This document shows positions 5,661-10,123 of a stretch of DNA of 10,123 nucleotides, in pieces. Position 1 is the stretch's first letter, and each line of letters starts with the position of its first letter. The DNA is taken from contig JACPXS010000047.1 in assembly GCA_016196415.1 (NCBI GenBank), positions 1 to 10,123 of the forward strand. The letters are read 5' to 3'. This DNA comes from Candidatus Omnitrophota bacterium. Its GTDB lineage: Bacteria; Omnitrophota; Koll11; Aquiviventales; Aquiviventaceae. The position numbers and the translations under genes were made by a program. The notes under the pieces were generated by a model. The model was given only the letters and a program-made list of their open reading frames with translations, did not search any database and was not told where the DNA came from.

Positions 5661-7044
5661 TCGGATCCTCGTGGTGGATGATGACCCGTTGATTCGCGGG
5701 TCGCTCTATGAAATGCTCCGCGGGCGGCGCTACGACGTGGAGATGGCATCCGACGGCTCGGAGGCGATGGAGCATTTGCGTCGGCGTCCCTTTCAGTTGG
5801 TGCTCACCGATTGGAAGATGCCCCAGGTCGACGGGATCCATCTCCTGTCGCACATCAAACGGCAGTACCCGGACATCAGCGTGGTGCTCATCACCGGATT
5901 TGGCAACATCAGCTCCGCCGTCGAAGCCATCCGCGAAGGCGCCTTTGATTACTTGACCAAACCGATCCATCCCGAGGAGCTGGAACAGACGGTCACCCGC
6001 GCCCTGAGCCAGGTTAGCCCGCCGCTGGATGCCATCGACGATCCGTTTGCCGGGGTCATTGGCCGGGATCCAAGCATGCAGAAGCTTTTCTCGGTGATCC
6101 GCTCGGTCGCGAACAGCCCAGCCACCGTGCTGCTCGAAGGGGAAAGCGGGACGGGCAAGCGGGTGATCGCCCAAGCGATTCACCGCGCCGATCCGAAGCG
6201 CCGCCACCACCCGTTCGTTGAGATCAGTTGCGGGGCGCTGCCGGAGACGCTCCTTGAAAGCGAGCTCTTCGGGCATGTCAAGGGGTCGTTTACCGGCGCG
6301 ATTCGAGATAAGCAGGGACGGTTCGAAGTCGCGGATGGCGGCACGATCCTCCTGGACGAAATCGACGCCTTCAGCCCGGCCCTCCAAGTCAAGCTCTTGC
6401 GGGTCATCCAGGAGCGGCTCTATGAGCGGGTCGGGGATACGCGGACCGTCCGGGTGGATGTGCGCATCATTGCGGCGACGAACAGGACACTCTCAGAGCT
6501 TGTCAAGCAGGGGAAGTTCCGGGAAGATCTCTACTACCGGCTCAACGTCATCGCCCTCCGCCTGCCGCCGCTGCGTGAGCGTAAGTTGGACCTCTCTCTG
6601 TTCATCCAGCACTGTATCGAGCGCGGCGCACGGTCGCTCGGGAAAACCATCACCGGCGTCAGCCCCGACGCGCTGCATCTGTTGATGCGCTACTCCTGGC
6701 CGGGCAACATTCGCGAGCTTGAGAACGTCATGGAGCGCGCCGTTACCTTGGCCAAGCATGAGCGGTTGGATGTGGAGGATTTCCCGGATGAGATTTGCGT
6801 TCCGACCGACACCTCAACTCAAGACGCGCCGGAGCCGACGCATGAATCCGCTCCCAGCGCCTCTGCCCGCGAGGGGCTGACGGCGTTGAAAGATGCGCTG
6901 AGGATGCCGGAGCGCGATATCATCTTACAAGTCCTTGCCGAGGTCCGGTGGAACCGTTCCGAGGCGGCGAAACGACTGGGGATTCACCGCTCCACGCTCT
7001 ACCATAAAATCCGGCAGCTCGGGATTCACACTTCCTCATCCTAA
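5650..7044 (+). CDS. NtrC-class sigma-54 dependent response regulator
   Basis: The protein has 464 residues in three domains. The receiver (about 4-120) has acidic Asp10-Asp12, phosphoacceptor Asp54 in LTDWKMP, Thr82 and Lys104. The AAA+ domain (about 137-370) has Walker A GESGTGK (164-170), the sigma-54 contact loop as GSFTGA (212-217), Walker B GTILLDEID (231-239), arginine-finger segment REDLYYRLN and sensor II WPGNIRELEN. A Fis-type helix-turn-helix lies at about 434-459 (RSEAAKRLGIHRSTLYHKI). It should bind upstream sites and use ATP to open RNA polymerase-sigma-54 promoters, such as that at 536-551, when phosphorylated by the adjacent kinase. GSFTGA replaces the usual GAFTGA, a mild variation. 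A GGAGG (5636-5640) nine bases before the ATG supports the start. By role it may be the PrsR of this locus, but by-eye orthology is unsafe. Confidence 0.93.
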   Translation: MERNRILVVDDDPLIRGSLYEMLRGRRYDVEMASDGSEAMEHLRRRPFQLVLTDWKMPQVDGIHLLSHIKRQYPDISVVLITGFGNISSAVEAIREGAFDYLTKPIHPEELEQTVTRALSQVSPPLDAIDDPFAGVIGRDPSMQKLFSVIRSVANSPATVLLEGESGTGKRVIAQAIHRADPKRRHHPFVEISCGALPETLLESELFGHVKGSFTGAIRDKQGRFEVADGGTILLDEIDAFSPALQVKLLRVIQERLYERVGDTRTVRVDVRIIAATNRTLSELVKQGKFREDLYYRLNVIALRLPPLRERKLDLSLFIQHCIERGARSLGKTITGVSPDALHLLMRYSWPGNIRELENVMERAVTLAKHERLDVEDFPDEICVPTDTSTQDAPEPTHESAPSASAREGLTALKDALRMPERDIILQVLAEVRWNRSEAAKRLGIHRSTLYHKIRQLGIHTSSS

Positions 7045-7098
7045 CGTTATTGTGAGCCGGCGTCGTAACGCGTCCGTGATGGCGTTTCGTTGTGTGTG

Positions 7099-8142
7099 AT
7101 GGACCACCGAGACGCAGCGAACTCCCTCTCGCTGCTTGACGTGGTTGGGTCGCAGCGCTGGCAGCGCGTGCAGGATCATTTCTCGACGGTGCTCGGCGTC
7201 GCCATCCGTACGGTCAGTCCCTCCCACGTCCTCCTGGCGGTTCCCAGCTGGCCCCCAACATTGACCCCCGATCGGGTGATCAACCTCCTGAAGGTTGGGG
7301 AGGAGCTCGAATCGCTCCTCCCGCTCCAGGACCTCCCCCGCACGGCCTCCAGCGCGACGACCCCGCTGGGGGTGACCTACGCCGCCGTGCCCATCCAGGT
7401 TCCCAGCGACCAGCTCCTCGCCTACGTGATCATTGGGCCGTTGATCGTGGGCCAGCGAGAAGAGGAGTTGCAGTTTCGTCAACGCGCCAGCGCCATGGGG
7501 GTGGATCCGCAGTCCCTGTGGACGCTCTTGCTCTCGTTGAAGCTCTACACGTTTTCCGGAGTCCGTTCAGTGCTCGCGCTCCTACAGGAAGTGGGTGATT
7601 CGCTGGTGCAGCTGGCCTATCAGGCGAAACAGCTCGGCGCCATCGCGCCTCCCCTTCACCGGGTGGACCGGGCAGTGGTCTCCTACTATAGCGATCGCGT
7701 CCTCCAGTCGCTCTTGGAGGCCGCCGTGCTGGCCACTCGGGCCGATGGCGGCTCGGTGATGCTCTACGACCCCCACAGCGAGACGCTCAACATCCAAGCG
7801 GCGCAGGGATTGAGTGAAGCGGTGATCGCTACGACGCGCGTGAAACGAAGCGAGGGCATTGCCGGATTGGCGGTCACCGAGCGGTCCGTGCTGTTCGTCG
7901 ATGCGCACACGCCGGATGAACGCGTGCGCGCGCGTATGGCCCGGCGCGAGCTTGCTTCCTCGCTGGTGGCCCCGCTGACGTTGGAGGCACAACCGGAACC
8001 CATCGGCGTCTTGAATCTTCGCACCGCCGATCCGCAGCGGCGATTCACGCAGGACCATGCGGAGCTCCTTCGGCGCTTGCTGGACCTCGCCACGGTCGCC
8101 TTAAGTAGTCTCCGCGCCACGTTGACTCCCGCCAGTAGCTAG
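7099..8142 (+). CDS. PocR-type plus GAF sensor protein without output domain
   Basis: From ATG 7099 the protein has 347 residues and no membrane helices or signal peptide. Residues about 18-175 resemble the PocR sensory domain (PF10114): WQRVQDHFSTVLGVAIRTV at the start, then GVTYAAVPIQV, LAYVIIGPLIVGQREEE and a helical end EVGDSLVQLAYQAKQL. Residues about 200-338 form a GAF domain (LLEAAVLATRADGGSVMLYD, GIAGLAV, APLTL, IGVLNLR). No kinase, DNA-binding or cyclase domain follows, so it must act on a partner. It lies 54 bases after the sigma-54 activator on the same strand, so it probably belongs to that operon and may modulate the kinase or the activator (inference). The mature sequence has no cysteine, although some PocR-type domains carry cysteines. 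The start is uncertain: TTG 7090 and GTG 7096 are also in frame, and no Shine-Dalgarno is seen. Confidence 0.78.
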   Translation: MDHRDAANSLSLLDVVGSQRWQRVQDHFSTVLGVAIRTVSPSHVLLAVPSWPPTLTPDRVINLLKVGEELESLLPLQDLPRTASSATTPLGVTYAAVPIQVPSDQLLAYVIIGPLIVGQREEELQFRQRASAMGVDPQSLWTLLLSLKLYTFSGVRSVLALLQEVGDSLVQLAYQAKQLGAIAPPLHRVDRAVVSYYSDRVLQSLLEAAVLATRADGGSVMLYDPHSETLNIQAAQGLSEAVIATTRVKRSEGIAGLAVTERSVLFVDAHTPDERVRARMARRELASSLVAPLTLEAQPEPIGVLNLRTADPQRRFTQDHAELLRRLLDLATVALSSLRATLTPASS

Positions 8143-8352
8143 CACCTCGACCCTTCGACACGGGCTACGGCCTCCCTCGATTCCGCTCGGGACAGGTTGG
8201 TCGTGGGCTCCAGCTCCCTACCAGGGCACGACGCCCCCACCCCCAACGTGTTGGCGTGAGGGCACGAGCGTCAATTCATGGTGATGCGCTGCGCACGAGG
8301 GGGGAAGAATGTGTAGCGGGGCGGAACGAAGCAACGGCCTGCCGGCGGCTCG
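8143..8352. other. Intergenic space between convergent genes
   Basis: About 210 bases separate the stop of the PocR/GAF gene from the stop of rpoN. I find no gene and no hairpin with a U-tract on either strand. Visible structure is weak: a GTCGTG/CACGAC inverted pair (8200-8205 and 8227-8232), a CCAAC/GTTGG pair with only two bases between (8243-8254), and a 9-base direct repeat AGGGCACGA at 8223-8231 and 8259-8267. Termination here may be rho-dependent or occur by collision of the two convergent transcripts. Confidence 0.4.
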
Positions 8353-9852
8353 CTAGAAGCGGCGCTTGCGCAGATGGGCTGGGGGAATTTTGATGCTGGA
8401 TCGGTACTTGGCGATTGTCCGTCTGGCAACGGTAATATTACGCTGCCCGAGCCTCGCAGCAAGGGCCTCATCGCTTAAGGGACGCGCAGCATCCTCCCCC
8501 TCGATGAGGTGCTGGATTTCTGATTTGATCTTCGCATCCGAGACGAAACTCAGGGAAGGCGAGGGGGCGTTGCTGTCGAAGTGAGGGGGCTGCCCGGCTG
8601 GCTCGTTCCCAGCGAGAGGAGCGAGCGGGTCAGGTTGGGAGGCGCGACGTTGCGGGACTCCGCTGGCGAAGAATTGCTCCAGGCGGAAGATCCCGTACGG
8701 GGTATCAATCGTTTTCCCCGCGATGGCGCGACTGACGGTTGAGGCGTGGCGGCCAATGAGCTGCGCGACCTGCGATTGGGTCAGGGGATTGAGCGCGGCC
8801 GGTCCCTGTTCCACGAACGTTCGTTGCAGACTGAGGAGGCATCGACCGATCGCCAGGAGGGTCGCCTGGCGCTCATCGATGGCTTTAATCACCCAACGGG
8901 CCTGGCGAAACTTTTTCAACAAAAAGGCCTTCGCGTCCGGGGAGGTTTCTGGATTTCTCAGCATCCGGTAATAGGTAGCGTTGATGTGGAGTTGCGGCAG
9001 TTCTTGGTCATTGAGCTCAACGTCATCATGCCGCTCTCGCTTGAGCATGATCAGATCCGGCACGAGGGCGAGGGGGGCTTCTCCTGGGACGGCCCGGGTC
9101 GGTTTGGGGTTGAGCTGCTTCAGATGCGCGCAAGCGGCTTCAGCGTCCTGGAGCGACGAGCGAGTGGCGCTCGCGAGCGCGCTGAGGCGCTGCTGGGCGA
9201 ACAGCGGGAAATGATCTCTGACAATACGGTAGGCCAGGCTCCGATGGGCGTTTTGGTGTTCTAGTTGGATCATGAGGCACTCCCGAAGGTCTCGGGCGGC
9301 AATGCCTGGGGGGTCGAATCGCTGGATGAGCCTGAGGATCCGCTCCACCTGCTCCCGATCCGCTCCCGTCTGGCCGGCGAGTTCCTCCACTGAGGCTTCC
9401 AGGTAGCCGTGCTCATTGAGATGGCGCAGAATGGTCTCTCCAATCCGTTCCTCCGCCCTGGAGAGTTCCTGGCAGCCAAGCTGCATCTTGAGCAACTCAT
9501 AGAGCGTGGGTGCGCGCGTGACTCGTTCCTCAAGCGATCGATTCCACGGCGCCTCATCATCGACAGGATCAGCGTCCGTCGTGACGTGTTCCCAGGCGGG
9601 GAGCCACTCATCCGCCAACTCTTCCTTCTTAGCGGAGGGGGTGCCGTCTTCCTCTCGGTTTGCTTCGGGAATGGGGTCTTCGGCTGATCCGTCTTGGGGC
9701 TCTTCGAGTTCAAGGAGGGGGTTTTCTTCCGACTGTTGCTGAAGAAATTCGCGCAGTTCCAACGTCGTCATATGGAGCACTTCGAGGGCCAACGTGAGGC
9801 TGGGCGCGAGGATTAATCGTTGCTGTATTGTTTGTTTGGGTTGGAGTGTCAT
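8353..9852 (-). CDS. rpoN: RNA polymerase sigma-54 factor
   Basis: The protein has 499 residues. Region I at the N-terminus has the Gln/Leu-rich pattern (MTLQPKQTIQQRL, then LELREFLQQQSEENPLLELEE) that binds activators and controls opening. An acidic linker (about 52-110) is region II. The core-binding region follows (about 110-310, including FDPPGIAARDLRECL). The helix-turn-helix region is LTQSQVAQLIGRHASTVSRAI. The RpoN box ARRTIAKYR near the C-terminus, which reads the -24 element, is intact with one conservative change from ARRTVAKYR. Between FFASGV and IKSEI there is a proline-rich stretch of about 40 residues, longer than in E. coli. The frame is open to 9933, but ATG 9852 is chosen because family N-termini begin there and the promoter lies in the extension. 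No clear Shine-Dalgarno is seen. It faces the two-component operon convergently. Confidence 0.96.
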   Translation of the reverse strand: MTLQPKQTIQQRLILAPSLTLALEVLHMTTLELREFLQQQSEENPLLELEEPQDGSAEDPIPEANREEDGTPSAKKEELADEWLPAWEHVTTDADPVDDEAPWNRSLEERVTRAPTLYELLKMQLGCQELSRAEERIGETILRHLNEHGYLEASVEELAGQTGADREQVERILRLIQRFDPPGIAARDLRECLMIQLEHQNAHRSLAYRIVRDHFPLFAQQRLSALASATRSSLQDAEAACAHLKQLNPKPTRAVPGEAPLALVPDLIMLKRERHDDVELNDQELPQLHINATYYRMLRNPETSPDAKAFLLKKFRQARWVIKAIDERQATLLAIGRCLLSLQRTFVEQGPAALNPLTQSQVAQLIGRHASTVSRAIAGKTIDTPYGIFRLEQFFASGVPQRRASQPDPLAPLAGNEPAGQPPHFDSNAPSPSLSFVSDAKIKSEIQHLIEGEDAARPLSDEALAARLGQRNITVARRTIAKYRSSIKIPPAHLRKRRF

Positions 9853-9877
9853 GGGTATTGGTTGTGCAAGAGTCTCT

Positions 9878-9906
9878 ACTCTAGCACATTTTGTGCCAGT
9901 TCGCAA
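9878..9906 (-). promoter_or_regulatory. Sigma-70 type promoter of rpoN
   Basis: On the minus strand, TTGCGA (9906 down to 9901) and TAGAGT (9883 down to 9878) are separated by exactly 17 bases. A TG lies three bases before the -10 box. The predicted start is near 9871, leaving a leader of about 18 bases before the rpoN ATG at 9852. Just upstream lies a short inverted repeat GTTAC/GTAAC (9910-9914 and 9923-9927) that could bind a regulator. Confidence 0.6.
9883..9898 (-). promoter_or_regulatory. Sigma-54 like -24/-12 site inside the rpoN promoter
   Basis: On the minus strand the 16-mer TGGCACAAAATGTGCT matches TGGCACG-N4-TTGCW at 10 of 12 specified positions, with GG and GC exactly 10 bases apart. 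The predicted start, near 9872, is almost the same as that of the overlapping sigma-70 promoter. The core GCACA-AAA-TGTGC is also a dyad, so it could instead be an operator for a repressor. Either way, binding here would block the sigma-70 promoter. Confidence 0.5.
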
Positions 9907-10123
9907 CGTGTTACGGCTTGGGGTAACGGTCAAGTTTGGCAGGGCCTGCCGCTGCGCGACCCCCGCTGTCCTCGCCGCGCCGGACTATCGCCGTCGTCGG
10001 CTCCGGGCAGCCGGGAGCCCTGCGCCGCGCCACCCGCCAGGGCAAATTGACCCGCTACCAAAAAATCAAAGGAATGAGGACGCGATACAAAAAAGGTACA
10101 ATAGGGATGAAGGCAACCCTTCT
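9907..10123. other. Region upstream of rpoN, no gene supported
   Basis: This stretch has no convincing gene. It holds GC-rich inverted repeats: GGCAGG-G-CCTGCC (9938-9950) and GGCTCC-N9-GGAGCC (9999-10019). Neither is followed by a T-run on either strand, so they are not standard terminators. From about 10044 the sequence becomes AT-rich. A TTGACC (10047-10052) and a TACAAT (10097-10102) on the plus strand resemble promoter boxes, but they are not correctly spaced with each other. A rightward gene beyond the window edge is possible. Confidence 0.35.

Noticed and set aside
8200..8254. Possible terminator between the convergent genes
   Set aside because: The inverted repeats have short arms, a long or two-base loop, and no T-run on either strand.
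10047..10102. Rightward sigma-70 promoter from TTGACC and TACAAT
   Set aside because: The two boxes are 44 bases apart and neither has a partner at 16-18 bases.

Overview
The window looks like chromosomal DNA of a GC-rich Gram-negative bacterium with an exosortase/PEP-CTERM protein-sorting system. Evidence for this is the exosortase, the EpsI-type partner, the PEP-CTERM substrate, the lipoprotein signal and the sigma-54 factor. The phylum cannot be fixed from the sequence. Nitrospirota, Methylomirabilota or Omnitrophota would fit, but that is a guess.

Layout, left to right. Bases 1-129 are the last codons of an initiating exopolysaccharide sugar transferase. Bases 130-796 hold no convincing gene but do hold regulatory signals: paired AT-rich repeats (348-403), a good -24/-12 sigma-54 promoter (536-551), and, starting a few bases after its predicted start point, a roughly 175-base segment closed by a perfect 14-bp inverted repeat with hairpins inside (568-742). 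This looks like a structured mRNA leader. It precedes a small PEP-CTERM protein gene (797-1126). Next come an unrecognised membrane protein (1137-2045), a TPR-type lipoprotein (2062-2961), the exosortase (2967-3809) and an EpsI-family protein (3806-4459), all tightly packed on the plus strand.

A separate sigma-70 type promoter (4492-4520) then starts a regulatory operon: a soluble PAS histidine kinase (4575-5660), an NtrC-class sigma-54 activator overlapping it by 11 bases (5650-7044), and a soluble PocR-plus-GAF sensor protein without an output domain (7099-8142). On the opposite strand, convergent with this operon, lies rpoN (8353-9852). Its promoter region combines a sigma-70 type promoter and a sigma-54 like -24/-12 site that would start at nearly the same base.

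Inferred working model: the kinase, perhaps tuned by the PocR/GAF protein, phosphorylates the NtrC-type regulator. This activates RpoN polymerase at the 536-551 promoter. The PEP-CTERM protein is then made under control of its structured leader and processed by the exosortase, together with exopolysaccharide export. Sugar transferase, substrate, sorting enzyme, two-component pair and sigma factor thus sit within 10 kb. No rRNA, tRNA, CRISPR array, insertion sequence or convincing rho-independent terminator was seen.
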